The translations under genes were made by a program, and so were the position numbers. From contig JAURZE010000025.1 in NCBI GenBank assembly GCA_030653545.1, forward strand, positions 62,001 to 126,000: a stretch of 64,000 nucleotides of DNA, written 5' to 3'. This document shows positions 48,460 through 56,556 of this stretch, piece by piece. This DNA comes from Nitrospira sp. GTDB taxonomy: Bacteria; Nitrospirota; Nitrospiria; Nitrospirales; Nitrospiraceae. Every line of letters begins with the position of its first letter. The stretch's first letter is position 1. Below the pieces are notes generated by a model. The model saw only the letters and a program-made list of their open reading frames with translations, searched no databases and was not told the origin of the DNA.

Positions 48460-48497
48460 GGCGGCCGTTCCTTGCGGAACGGCCGCCTTTTTCTTTT
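48460..48497 (+). terminator. Strong Rho-independent terminator of the secreted pair
   Basis: A perfect 12-bp stem (48460-48471 GGCGGCCGTTCC with 48476-48487) and TTGC loop, followed by TTTTTCTTTT. Confidence 0.9.
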
Positions 48498-48639
48498 CCT
48501 GTGTATGGACTCCTGTCGACGAAGCTTGAAAGAAAGCGCGTGGGAGGGAGACTGAGAACCGCAGTCAATCATCCAGACCAGACGCGGCACTACCCGTTAA
48601 ATGAATCTCGGCAGGCACCGCCAGCAGATGGCAGAGCTT

Positions 48640-49308
48640 CTAACAGCTCTTTGGTCGTCGTGAGTTGTTCCCTGCAAAGAGAACAAGCCCAGCGAGCAGC
48701 GCGCTGATCCCAATGACAATCGCGCTCATCGTGCGTAGCTGACGATCTGCCTCGTCTCGGACTTCACCCGCGATCTTCGCAACGACTTCCAATAACAGAT
48801 CCAGCTCTAGCGTGACCGCGATAAGTTTGGACCCCGCCCGTTCCGCGGCGTTTTCCTCCGCGGCATCGCGCAGGCGTTGCGCTTCTTCCGGTGAGGTGGT
48901 CTTCCAGCGTTGTTGGATCAGACCGATGGTTTGATCGGAGGTAGCCATATAATCTGCGAGGCGTGCTTTGACCGCCTGGAGTTCCCGCAGCTCATCGGCC
49001 ATTCCGCTTCTCTTGACGGTCGCGCTATTGGCGGCTTTGATGAATCGTTCGATGGGTTGCTCGATCTGGGCCCGTCGTTCCGTTAAGCCGGAAGTAATAC
49101 TCTCAAAGTCCTTTTGCGAATCGGATTCGATCGCGCGCAGAATCGACGTGCGGTAGCGAATCAGTTTGGCATTGATGTGGCCGAGATCGGTAGTGGCCAG
49201 GGTGTACTCCGCATAGATGACCCGGAGTTCCTGATCCACGCGGCTGAGAGAATAGCCGCCCCAGAGACCGGTCAACAGGATGAGCAAACTGATGACGATA
49301 GTTCTCAT
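48640..49308 (-). CDS. Four-helix-bundle sensor membrane protein without output domain
   Basis: A 222-residue protein. TM1 is IVISLLILLTGLWGGYSL near the N terminus (ATG 49308 rather than 49344, which adds 12 residues), TM2 is MSAIVIGISALLAGLVLFAG near the C terminus, and between them is a 150-residue helical, charged periplasmic domain (EYTLATTDLGHINAKLIRYRTSIL, GLIQQRWKTTSPEEAQRLRDA). This is the 4HB_MCP_1-like sensor domain of chemoreceptors and histidine kinases, but no HAMP or signalling domain follows. It may be a truncated receptor or a stand-alone sensor. No chemotaxis gene is near. Confidence 0.75.
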   Translation of the reverse strand: MRTIVISLLILLTGLWGGYSLSRVDQELRVIYAEYTLATTDLGHINAKLIRYRTSILRAIESDSQKDFESITSGLTERRAQIEQPIERFIKAANSATVKRSGMADELRELQAVKARLADYMATSDQTIGLIQQRWKTTSPEEAQRLRDAAEENAAERAGSKLIAVTLELDLLLEVVAKIAGEVRDEADRQLRTMSAIVIGISALLAGLVLFAGNNSRRPKSC

Positions 49309-49385
49309 GTCCAAACAATACCGGATTGAGGCAGAGAACACCATCGTAGGACAACGGATCGGCGGATCCGCAACGGCGGTTCACG

Positions 49386-50006
49386 CTACTTGAGTCTGAT
49401 CGTTCGGCCTTCGATCTTGAGATCTCCAAGAAATTTTTTGAAATTGGTTTCAAAAAGATCGGTCGTCAAATGCTGGGCATCCTCTTGATCGAACCAAAAC
49501 ACCCGATCGCTTCCCGTTCCGGAGACCTTTTCTCGCACGATGCTCTCATCGGTGTGGTTTATGATCTGAAATGCCAGCGCGTTCGTTGCCGTGAGATCCG
49601 TATGCATGAATCCGCTCTTGGCATCCACGGACAGGCTCTGAATGGTCCCTGCAATTGTGATGTCCGCGCCGTCGCTTCCCCGCGTGCGTGCCATGAACGT
49701 TTTCCAGCCCTGCCGGTTCAGGTAGTCGATGAGAGCTTGGGCCGTGGCTTTGGCCGCGCTCCCGCTCGGTAGATCAAAATAGCTGATTCCACCCCAGAGG
49801 TGCGATCGTGTTCCGAGATGGGCTTGGTTGAGCCTCTGATCTTCGAAGGGGAGTATCGCAATCCTGGGTCCCGGGGTGGCCGAGGCGGTTCCGCCTCCCG
49901 GAGTGATTCCAGGAATAGCAACATCGATACGTTCGCCCTTGCCGGCACAGGCTCCCAGGACAAGCATCCCGATGCACAACAGAATCCGACAGGATAGACG
50001 ATTCAC
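49386..50006 (-). CDS. Lipoprotein of unknown function
   Basis: A 206-residue protein with a lipobox (LVLGAC; signal peptide MNRLSCRILLCIGMLVLGAC), so probably a lipid-anchored outer- or inner-membrane protein. After a flexible glycine/threonine-rich stretch come RIAILPFEDQRLNQAHLGTRSHLWGG, GWKTFMARTRGSDGADITIAGTIQSLSV and TDLTATNALAFQIINHTDE; the opening resembles YajG/LptE-like folds and other outer-membrane assembly lipoproteins. The FEDQR start is typical of proteins that report an assembly level. Upstream on the same strand is Pal, 51 bp away. Confidence 0.65.
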   Translation of the reverse strand: MNRLSCRILLCIGMLVLGACAGKGERIDVAIPGITPGGGTASATPGPRIAILPFEDQRLNQAHLGTRSHLWGGISYFDLPSGSAAKATAQALIDYLNRQGWKTFMARTRGSDGADITIAGTIQSLSVDAKSGFMHTDLTATNALAFQIINHTDESIVREKVSGTGSDRVFWFDQEDAQHLTTDLFETNFKKFLGDLKIEGRTIRLK

Positions 50007-50057
50007 AATTGCCTCCTTCTCCCGATGGATGGCCCAGGCAAAGTATCCGGGGAAAGT

Positions 50058-50711
50058 TTATTGCACGACGAAATGCGCGCGACGATTGTATTTCCAGCAG
50101 CCTTCGTTGTGTTCGTTGCAAGCAGGTTTCACTTCACCATAACTGGTGGTGTGAAGACGGGAGGCAGGAATCCCGAGATTTTCCAAGTATCGCTTGGCGG
50201 ATTTGGCGCGCTTTTCTCCCAACACGAGATTGTAGGCCAGAGTCCCGCGCTCGTCGCAATGACCTTCGATCAATAAAGACTTGCCGGAAGCGTTCCGAAT
50301 CCAATGGCCGTTGCGTTCGAGCACGGGCTGCGCGTCGGTGCGAATGGTGTACTGATCGAAATCAAAATAGATATCTCCGATTCCAGTGGAGTCCGGAGTC
50401 ATGACGGAACCGTTCTCATGCAATGAAGCCGCGTTGTTTGACGGGATGGTCTTTCCTGGTGCCTGGGCGGGAATCTGGTTGGTTTGCGTTTCTTGGGTGC
50501 GGGATACTCCGCTCTCCGCAGGAGGCTCTATCGAGGCGATCCGATCCGGTCGGACAGTCTCGGAAGGAGTCTGGCCTTTTGTCGTCATGGATTGGTCTCC
50601 TGCGCTCGAGGACAATTGCTTGTTCGCGCAGCCAGCACCGCCAAGGATGAGACCACTCATGGATAGGGCTGTCCCCAGATACAAGAGAGTTCGGCTCAGG
50701 CGTCGGATCAT
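50058..50711 (-). CDS. pal: Peptidoglycan-associated OmpA-family lipoprotein
   Basis: A 217-residue protein with a lipobox (LILGGAGC) after MIRRLSRTLLYLGTALSMSG. After a serine/proline/threonine-rich linker comes the OmpA C-terminal domain: GIGDIYFDFDQYTIRTDAQPVLERNGHWI, LLIEGHCDERGTLAYNLVLGEKRAKSAKRYLENLGI, YGEVKPACNEHNEGCWKYNRRAHFVVQ; the D and R of NEHNEGCWKYNRR match the diaminopimelate-binding site. Tol-Pal role in outer-membrane integrity. No tol genes are adjacent in the window. Confidence 0.9.
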   Translation of the reverse strand: MIRRLSRTLLYLGTALSMSGLILGGAGCANKQLSSSAGDQSMTTKGQTPSETVRPDRIASIEPPAESGVSRTQETQTNQIPAQAPGKTIPSNNAASLHENGSVMTPDSTGIGDIYFDFDQYTIRTDAQPVLERNGHWIRNASGKSLLIEGHCDERGTLAYNLVLGEKRAKSAKRYLENLGIPASRLHTTSYGEVKPACNEHNEGCWKYNRRAHFVVQ

Positions 50712-50719
50712 TGGTCACC

Positions 50720-50911
50720 TCATGGCTGATTGAGAGTGGGTGGCATACCGTTGAGGCTTCCACCGCCGATCATCATGAACGTTGCATAGGCCGAGACGGG
50801 AAGGGGTGTCGCTACCGGTGAAGGTGCGACGAGGGCCAGAACCTCACAGATGTTGGGAGAATTCCTGCTGACTCTCGGGCGTGGCGATTCACCGGCGAAG
50901 AGCGTCGTCAT
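50720..50911 (-). CDS. Possible small protein coupled to a 34-residue membrane peptide
   Basis: A 63-codon ORF (MTTLFAGESPRPRVSRNSPNI..., ending LNGMPPTLNQP) 8 bp before pal. Its ATG overlaps the stop of the 34-residue ORF in an ATGA arrangement, and GAGGAAA lies just upstream. The protein is not similar to anything I recognise and lacks a membrane segment; it could be a coding artefact. The overlap is the main support. Confidence 0.35.
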   Translation of the reverse strand: MTTLFAGESPRPRVSRNSPNICEVLALVAPSPVATPLPVSAYATFMMIGGGSLNGMPPTLNQP

Positions 50912-51012
50912 TTTCCTCGCGGTTGATCTTTGTATACGCGTAGGATAAGCAACACCAGGAGAATCCCGAACACCAGGCTCCCCCCAAGAAAGATCATGCC
51001 GTCAGTCGACAT
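50908..51012 (-). CDS. 34-residue single-pass membrane peptide
   Basis: A short ORF of 34 codons, MSTDGMIFLGGSLVFGILLVLLILRVYKDQPRGK, with one hydrophobic segment (about 7-24) and a basic C terminus, the layout of small membrane peptides such as CcoQ or CydX-like subunits. The weak upstream A-rich stretch is its only candidate Shine-Dalgarno. It ends in ATGA overlap with the following ORF. This reading is inference from hydropathy and overlap. Confidence 0.5.
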   Translation of the reverse strand: MSTDGMIFLGGSLVFGILLVLLILRVYKDQPRGK

Positions 51013-51239
51013 AGTGAGAGTTTCTTTTCTATCAGTGCGAGATCACGTTCATGTCTGTTCGTGAATTCGACGGTTGTAGCCTCAGAGGCACATTCCTCTT
51101 CTAGCCAGCTCACACGATGCGAGGCCAGACCAGTCGTTCACGCGAGCGAAGTGGGGGGCTGCAAGAGAGGCCGTTTCTTACAGCCCATTATTCGGTCGTT
51201 CCCATGGGACTGATCTGGCGTCTCGATCATCGGGCATGC

Positions 51240-51470
51240 TCATATCGTAGTCGCGCTGCATCGTCGGCAGATGGTGTGACACCACCAGACTTGGGAGGCC
51301 TTCAACTTGTGCAGGGTAAAAAAGCGCGATTGGTCTGTCCATTTCTCTTCACTGGCCTGTTCTGAAAGACCGTCTTGCACACGATGACAGGTGTCGCACA
51401 GTAAGACGACGGGGTCGCTCATCCATCGTCCCGGCGTGATGGTCTGTTCGGACTCGTCCTCTAACTCCAT
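51240..51470 (-). CDS. Small zinc-ribbon-like protein after a two-component system
   Basis: About 76 residues (ATG 51470; a GTG at 51476 is also possible). LCDTCHRVQDGLSEQASEEKWTD and WWCHTICRRCS give CxxC and HTxCxxC pairs resembling the small zinc-binding motif found at the end of PAS or response-regulator-type sensor proteins (pattern CxxCkxirD...W...H(S/T)xCxxC). It lies 122 bp after the LuxR-type response regulator and on the same strand, which supports a regulatory role. Independent of this, it is too short to assign safely. Confidence 0.5.
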   Translation of the reverse strand: MELEDESEQTITPGRWMSDPVVLLCDTCHRVQDGLSEQASEEKWTDQSRFFTLHKLKASQVWWCHTICRRCSATTI

Positions 51471-51598
51471 CTGCACCGCCTGGCCACAGAAGCCGTTGAG
51501 TCATGCCACTCTATACGGACTATTATCGCGGGATGGAACTCGTAATTCCCGAAGGTGCCGGATGTATTTTTACGAGGAAGCGGTCGATTCTGATGGGC

Positions 51599-52243
51599 CT
51601 AGGTGGGGGTAACAATTCCGTGGGACAGCGCATATTTGATCAAGTCAGCCGTATTCTCCAACTGCAAGAGTTCCAGGATTTGCCCCTTATGGAATTCAAC
51701 GGTTCTCGGTGAAATGTTCAGCACATTAGCGATGTCTTTGGCGGTGCGCCCTTCGGTAAGAAGTTGAAGAACTTCCTTCTGCCGCAGAGTGAGGCCGCCG
51801 GCGCCATTGGCCTTTTCGGATGGGGTGGCGAGAAAGACGGCCAGGAGGTCCTTGGTAATGAGCGGGGTAATATACGAGTGCCCGGCAAGGACCGCTCGGA
51901 TCGCCTGCTCCAACTCATCGACCGCTGATCGTTTCAGGACATAGGCAGAGGCGCCGGCTTCAAACGCAGAGCGAACATATTCCGTGTCCGCATGCATCGT
52001 GACGAAGATCAGCTTGGCCATCGGGCACACTTTTTTGAGATGGGCAGCCGCATCAATGCCGTTCAGGAGGGGCATCGACACGTCGAGTATAATGATGTCC
52101 GGCTGAAGGGCTTTGGCCGACTCGATCAGTGCGCGACCGTCTGCGGCGGTGCCGACAAGGTCGTACCGGCCTTCCAGAATACGTTTGAAGCCTTCAATGA
52201 TGAGCGCGTGGTCGTCGGCCAGCAGAACGCGGGGTTTATGCAC
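51599..52243 (-). CDS. NarL/LuxR-family response regulator
   Basis: A 214-residue protein. Receiver: acidic pair D10-D11 (LLADDHALI), phospho-acceptor D54 (IIILDVSMPLLNG), threonine in LIFVTMHAD and lysine in SAYVLKRSA. C-terminal LuxR-type DNA-binding helix-turn-helix LTLRQKEVLQLLTEGRTAKDIANVLNISPRTVEFHKGQIL. Paired with the histidine kinase upstream (its ATG lies 8 bp inside the kinase gene's end), as in NarL-like systems. Targets unknown. Confidence 0.95.
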   Translation of the reverse strand: MHKPRVLLADDHALIIEGFKRILEGRYDLVGTAADGRALIESAKALQPDIIILDVSMPLLNGIDAAAHLKKVCPMAKLIFVTMHADTEYVRSAFEAGASAYVLKRSAVDELEQAIRAVLAGHSYITPLITKDLLAVFLATPSEKANGAGGLTLRQKEVLQLLTEGRTAKDIANVLNISPRTVEFHKGQILELLQLENTADLIKYALSHGIVTPT

Positions 52244-53405
52244 GGGGTGCTCCTGTAGTCAGGGGAATCTCAACATGGATATGGGTGCCCTGGGAGGGCG
52301 TAGAATCGATTCCGAATCGACCCTTCGCCAGGCGAACCCGTTCTTTCATGCTGAGAAGCCCCAGGTGTGCTCGGGTCTGCGAGAGTTGCGCCTGGTCGAA
52401 TCCCTTGCCGTTGTCATGGACAGAGAGAGACACGAGATCGTCTTCGCAGATCAACTCGACTTCAACCTGGGAGGCGTGGGCGTGGCGGACGATGTTGCTC
52501 AGACTTTCCTGTACGATCCGATAGAGGCAGATCGCCATTTCTGCGGGGAGCCCCGTCGTAGGATCCCGATGGACATAGGATATCTTGATTCCTGTGCGGG
52601 TGGAGAAATCATCGATCTGGCGTCGAATGGCTTTCACGAGCCCGAGATCGTCGAGGATGGAGGGGTGAAACCGGTAGGCCATCTGGCGTACGTCATCAGA
52701 GACAATGGTCAGCCGGTCGGAGACCAGCCGAATCGTCGAGCGGAGCGAGTGTGCGTCGGAGGACTCGTCTTTCTCAGCCTGCCGCAAATCCATTGAGAGC
52801 ATGGCGAGCCGTTGATTGATATCGTCGTGGAGGTCCCGGGAAATCCGTCTGCGATCCTCTTCCTGCGCCGTGAGGAGTTGTCCGGCTAACGCGCGCAGAT
52901 CCTCCCGGCTCTGTCGAAGTTCCCGCTGATTCGCCTGCAACACGGCTTCACTGTTCCGAAGCGATTGTTCCGTCTCTGCTCGCTCGGCGATTTCCTCAAC
53001 CAGGGTATTGTTGACGGTTGCCAGTTCCTGGGTGCGTTGTTGAACGCGTATTTCGAGGTCATCATGGGCACGTTGCAACGTGTCCTCTGCCCGGCGCTGA
53101 TGAAGGAAGAACAATACCGGTAGCCAGATGGCCGTCAAACTAAAGAGCCGGTTCGTGACGCCCATCCAAAGGGGAACTCCGTCGAGCGTGGGGCTCAGAA
53201 TCACGTCGGCCATGGTCAGCACGGAACATATGGAGGCGGTGATCACCGGCCCTGTACGGTTCGGTAGCAGGAACGACAGAATGACGAGTCCCCCGTAGAG
53301 AACGCCGTTTCCTATTCCCAGCGGGAGGTAGAGGTCGAGACAGAACAGGGCGATCCCCAGACCGATGATCACCAAGAGGAGTCGTTGATTGGCATTGACT
53401 GCCAT
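52236..53405 (-). CDS. HisKA_3-type sensor histidine kinase
   Basis: A 389-residue protein. N-terminal membrane region of about four helices (residues 1-110, MASE-like layout with LLLVIIGLGIALFCLDLYLPLGIGNGVLYGGLVILSFLL), a coiled-coil linker (RRAEDTLQRAHDDLEIRVQQRTQELATVNN), the HisKA_3 phosphoacceptor segment RRRISRDLHDDINQRLAMLSMDL with its histidine, and the HATPase (ESLSNIVRHAHAS, VHDNGKGFD). Partner is the LuxR-type regulator downstream with 8-bp overlap. Signal unknown; NarX-like nitrate sensing is not supported because the extracytoplasmic sensor is missing. Confidence 0.95.
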   Translation of the reverse strand: MAVNANQRLLLVIIGLGIALFCLDLYLPLGIGNGVLYGGLVILSFLLPNRTGPVITASICSVLTMADVILSPTLDGVPLWMGVTNRLFSLTAIWLPVLFFLHQRRAEDTLQRAHDDLEIRVQQRTQELATVNNTLVEEIAERAETEQSLRNSEAVLQANQRELRQSREDLRALAGQLLTAQEEDRRRISRDLHDDINQRLAMLSMDLRQAEKDESSDAHSLRSTIRLVSDRLTIVSDDVRQMAYRFHPSILDDLGLVKAIRRQIDDFSTRTGIKISYVHRDPTTGLPAEMAICLYRIVQESLSNIVRHAHASQVEVELICEDDLVSLSVHDNGKGFDQAQLSQTRAHLGLLSMKERVRLAKGRFGIDSTPSQGTHIHVEIPLTTGAPRA

Positions 53406-53469
53406 GAAGCGCCTCGCAGGCGGCCATTATCCGACTATTGAGGAAGCGGCATCAAGAGGGATGCGGCCC

Positions 53470-56121
53470 TCAGGATGCGGCATCCTTGGTCGAGGGGGTC
53501 GCTTTTCGCTGGAGATCCGCAAGGCAGTTGAGGGCATCCAGAGGCGTCATCGAGAATAAATCGATTTGCCGAACTTCCTCGACCAGGGGGTGCGGTTGAG
53601 GCAACGGCGCGGCGGCTGGTTCTGCGTGGGGGGCTGACTCCGCGATCTGGGCCGCCTCCGGTCGCTCCAACTGCACAAGGACATCCTGGGCCCGCGCGAT
53701 GACGGATTGCGGGAGGCCTGCGAGCTTGGCGACGTAGATGCCATAACTCCGGTCCGCTCCTCCGGCGACAATCTTCCGGAGAAAGACCACATCGCCGTCG
53801 CGCTCTTGCACCGCCACCCGGAAATTCTTGATCCCGTCACGCTGTTGTTCCAATTGGGTCATCTCATGATAGTGCGTGGCGAACAACGTGCGGGCTCCGA
53901 GCGTCCTGCGATCGTGGATATATTCTGCGACGGCCCAGGCGATACTGAGCCCGTCGTAGGTGCTGGTGCCCCGCCCGATTTCGTCAAGCAGGATCAGGCT
54001 CCGCACGGTCGCGCTGTGAAGAATCGTGGCGGTTTCCACCATCTCCACCATGAAGGTGCTGTGGCCGCTGGCCAGATTGTCCGAGGCTCCCACGCGGGTG
54101 AAGATTCGATCGACCACGCCGATGGTCGCCGCAGTAGCCGGGACGAAGCTGCCGATCTGCGCGAGCAGGACGATCAAGGCGACCTGGCGAAGGAAGGTGC
54201 TTTTCCCGGCCATATTGGGCCCGGTCAGGATCTGCAGGCGGTGGGAGTCCAGGTTCAGGAATGTGTCGTTCGGTACGAATGCCATCTCTTCAGTCAGCCG
54301 TTCCACGACGGGATGGCGGCCGCCTCGAATGTCGATCAGCCCGCCTTCGTTGATGACGGGTTTGGCGTATTGATTCAGGGCGGCGGTTTCCGCCAGCCCG
54401 GCCAGCACGTCGATCAAGGCCAGTTTTCCGGCCATCTCTTGTAGACGGCCGGCGTGGCCGGCGAGGGTCGTGCGAAGCTGGGCGAAAAGATCCTGCTCCA
54501 GCGCCAGCAGTTTCACTTCAGCTCCCGTCACGCGCTCTTCAAGCTCTTTCAACTCGGGGGTCATGAACCGCTCGGCGTTGACCAGTGTTTGCTTGCGGAT
54601 AAAGTCCGCCGGCACGCGGGCCAAATTGGCCTTGGTGATTTCGATGTAGTAGCCGAACACCTGGTTGTAGCGGACTTTCAGGGAGTCGATGCCGGTCCGT
54701 TCACGCTCTTTCGCCTCCAATGCGGCAATCCAGTGTTTGCCTTCGGTGTTGGCTTTTCGCAGTTCATCCACGTCAGCGTGGTATCCGTCGCGGATCACAC
54801 CTCCGTCTCGAAGGGACATCGGCGCGTCCGGTTGAAGGGCCTGTTCGATCAGTTCGGCGAGATCCCGCCCGTCGTCCCATGCTTCGCGGGCTTCGGCGAG
54901 CTGGGGGCTTAGGAGCGGAGTCAGTTGCGTTGCAATTTCCGGAAGGGCGGCGAGGGAGTCCTTCAGTGCCAGAAGTTCCCGGGGGCCTGCCACGCCGAGA
55001 ACGATGCGGCCACTCAGGCGTGAGAGATCCTGTACGGTTCTGAGCGCCGCGCGCAATGCCACGCGTGCCGCAATCCGGTCTTTCAATTCTCCGACGGCAT
55101 CGAGTCGGGCTTGGATGGCATCACTGTGAATCAGCGGCCGGACTAACCATTGGCGGAGCAGGCGGCTTCCCATGGCGGTGACGGTTCGATCCAGCACGGA
55201 GAGCAGCGTGGCAGGTTTCCCGCTGTGACCGTCGTCGAAGGCTTCCATCGGTTTCAGCAGTTCGAGATTGCGAATGGTGACGCTGTCCAAATGCATCGCG
55301 TCCGAGATCCGGCGGACACGCGGGCGACGGATGTAATCCAGCGGCGCGCTCGGCTGGGTGTCGCGGAAGTAGTTCAGGACCGCTCCGGCCGCGCCGATTC
55401 CTGCCGTCAGGCCCTGACAACCGAAGGCCTCCAGCGAATGAATGTGAAACTGCTCTTGCAGCAGGCGAGCGGCTCGTTCAGCGTCAAACGTCGACGCGTC
55501 GCGCTCGCACAGGCGTATGCCTTTCATCTGATCGAGCCAGGCCCTGTCCCGGCGGTCGGCTGTTGGCGCAAACAGAATTTCACGGGGATCGAGGCGAGCC
55601 AGTTCATCCAACGTTTGCGTCTGAGCCTGATCCCCCTGAAATTCGGCAATCCAGAACTCTCCGGTGGAGACTTCGAGCATAGCCAATCCGATCACGGATG
55701 GTGGTTTGGCTGTGGAGCTCACGGACACGGCTGCGAGGAAGTTCGATTCGACCGGAGAAAGAAACTCGGTTTCGACGAGCGTGCCGGGCGTGTACAGCCG
55801 GACGACTTCGCGGCGTACCAGCCCTTTGGCGAGCTTGGGGTCCTCGACCTGCTCGCACAGCGCCACCGTCCGCCCGGCCTTCAGCAGCTTGGCGATATAG
55901 CCGGTGGCGGCATGGTAAGGGACGCCGCAGAGCGGGACGGGATTCGGGCTGTTCTTGTCGCGCGAGGTCAGCGCGATGGAAAGAATGCGCGAAGCTTCCT
56001 GCGCATCCTGATAAAACATTTCGTAGAAATCACCCACCCGGAAAAACAAGATCGCATGTTCGTAGCCGCGCTTGATCTCCCGGTATTGCCGCATCAGCGG
56101 ACTGGCGTCGTGATCACTCAT
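53470..56121 (-). CDS. mutS: DNA mismatch repair protein MutS
   Basis: An 883-residue protein of the MutS1 subgroup. The mismatch-binding domain carries HAILFFRVGDFYEMFYQDAQEAS (with the F-x-E mismatch residues), and the ATPase domain has GPNMAGKSTFLRQVALIVLLAQIGSF (Walker A), ILLDEIGRGTSTYDGLSIAWAVAEYI (Walker B) and ATHYHEMTQLEQ. Length and domains are normal. Start MSDHDASPLMRQYREI at 56121. The 5' end lies in the first unit of a tandem duplication (56081-56287), and the upstream lapA-like gene is 96 bp away. Confidence 0.97.
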   Translation of the reverse strand: MSDHDASPLMRQYREIKRGYEHAILFFRVGDFYEMFYQDAQEASRILSIALTSRDKNSPNPVPLCGVPYHAATGYIAKLLKAGRTVALCEQVEDPKLAKGLVRREVVRLYTPGTLVETEFLSPVESNFLAAVSVSSTAKPPSVIGLAMLEVSTGEFWIAEFQGDQAQTQTLDELARLDPREILFAPTADRRDRAWLDQMKGIRLCERDASTFDAERAARLLQEQFHIHSLEAFGCQGLTAGIGAAGAVLNYFRDTQPSAPLDYIRRPRVRRISDAMHLDSVTIRNLELLKPMEAFDDGHSGKPATLLSVLDRTVTAMGSRLLRQWLVRPLIHSDAIQARLDAVGELKDRIAARVALRAALRTVQDLSRLSGRIVLGVAGPRELLALKDSLAALPEIATQLTPLLSPQLAEAREAWDDGRDLAELIEQALQPDAPMSLRDGGVIRDGYHADVDELRKANTEGKHWIAALEAKERERTGIDSLKVRYNQVFGYYIEITKANLARVPADFIRKQTLVNAERFMTPELKELEERVTGAEVKLLALEQDLFAQLRTTLAGHAGRLQEMAGKLALIDVLAGLAETAALNQYAKPVINEGGLIDIRGGRHPVVERLTEEMAFVPNDTFLNLDSHRLQILTGPNMAGKSTFLRQVALIVLLAQIGSFVPATAATIGVVDRIFTRVGASDNLASGHSTFMVEMVETATILHSATVRSLILLDEIGRGTSTYDGLSIAWAVAEYIHDRRTLGARTLFATHYHEMTQLEQQRDGIKNFRVAVQERDGDVVFLRKIVAGGADRSYGIYVAKLAGLPQSVIARAQDVLVQLERPEAAQIAESAPHAEPAAAPLPQPHPLVEEVRQIDLFSMTPLDALNCLADLQRKATPSTKDAAS

Positions 56122-56287
56122 CGGCGAGATCTCGCACGGGGTGCGTGACGGAGATGGAATGGCCGGCGGCCTATTCGAGCGACCCGTATTGCCGTATCAG
56201 CGGACATGGCGTTGTGCTCACTCATCGACGAGATCTCGCGCGGGCCCGGCGGTTGAACTCGAACGGCCGGTCAGCTTTTCGAGCGAC
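56081..56287. repeat. Diverged 104-bp tandem duplication at the lapA-mutS junction
   Basis: Unit 1 (56081-56183) and unit 2 (56184-56287) are tandem copies, about 85% identical over their first 60 bp. Unit 1 contains the mutS 5' end (codons 1-13); unit 2 contains the last codons of lapA, so the junction was duplicated. In unit 1, a second, disrupted lapA-like tail reads SLE, stop, AAGHSISVTHPVRDLADE; unit 2 reads SLEKLTGRSSSTAGPARDLVDE. In unit 2, a second mutS-like start has a one-base insertion that breaks its frame. Confidence 0.85.
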
Positions 56288-56556
56288 TGGCGCGCACGCT
56301 CCAGATCCACTTCGGCATCTTGCAGCGCTTTGGTCTTGCGGCGGAGTTCAATTCGGCCACGCACCCATGGGGGGAATAACAGAATGCCGGACACGAGCAG
56401 GCCGACAGCGAAGGCGGTGAGGATCGGTTTGTAGATCAGGGTGGAGGCTTCCAGTAGACCGAAGAAGTACCGCAAGGTGACTTCCTGTTCCTGATTTTGG
56501 AGAAAAAACGCCAGGGAAAGGAGCAGCAGAATTCCGACCAAGATGAGCCGAATCAT
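56218..56556 (-). CDS. LapA-domain (DUF1049) inner-membrane protein
   Basis: A 112-residue protein with two hydrophobic segments (LILVGILLLLSLAFFLQNQEQEVTLRYFFG and KPILTAFAVGLLVSGILLFPPWV), then a basic helix (RGRIELRRKTKALQDAEVDLERARQSLEKL): the LapA/YciS layout of proteins that help lipopolysaccharide assembly. Its C-terminal codons (LEKLTGRSS...) lie in unit 2 of the tandem duplication. The ATG overlaps the tsaE stop (ATGA), so it is the third gene of an nnr-tsaE-lapA unit. Confidence 0.82.
   Translation of the reverse strand: MIRLILVGILLLLSLAFFLQNQEQEVTLRYFFGLLEASTLIYKPILTAFAVGLLVSGILLFPPWVRGRIELRRKTKALQDAEVDLERARQSLEKLTGRSSSTAGPARDLVDE

Noticed and set aside
51117-51365. Plus-strand 82-codon frame opposite the small zinc-ribbon-like protein
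   Set aside because: No Shine-Dalgarno and basic low-complexity translation; the minus-strand frame has paired cysteines and a regulatory neighbour.
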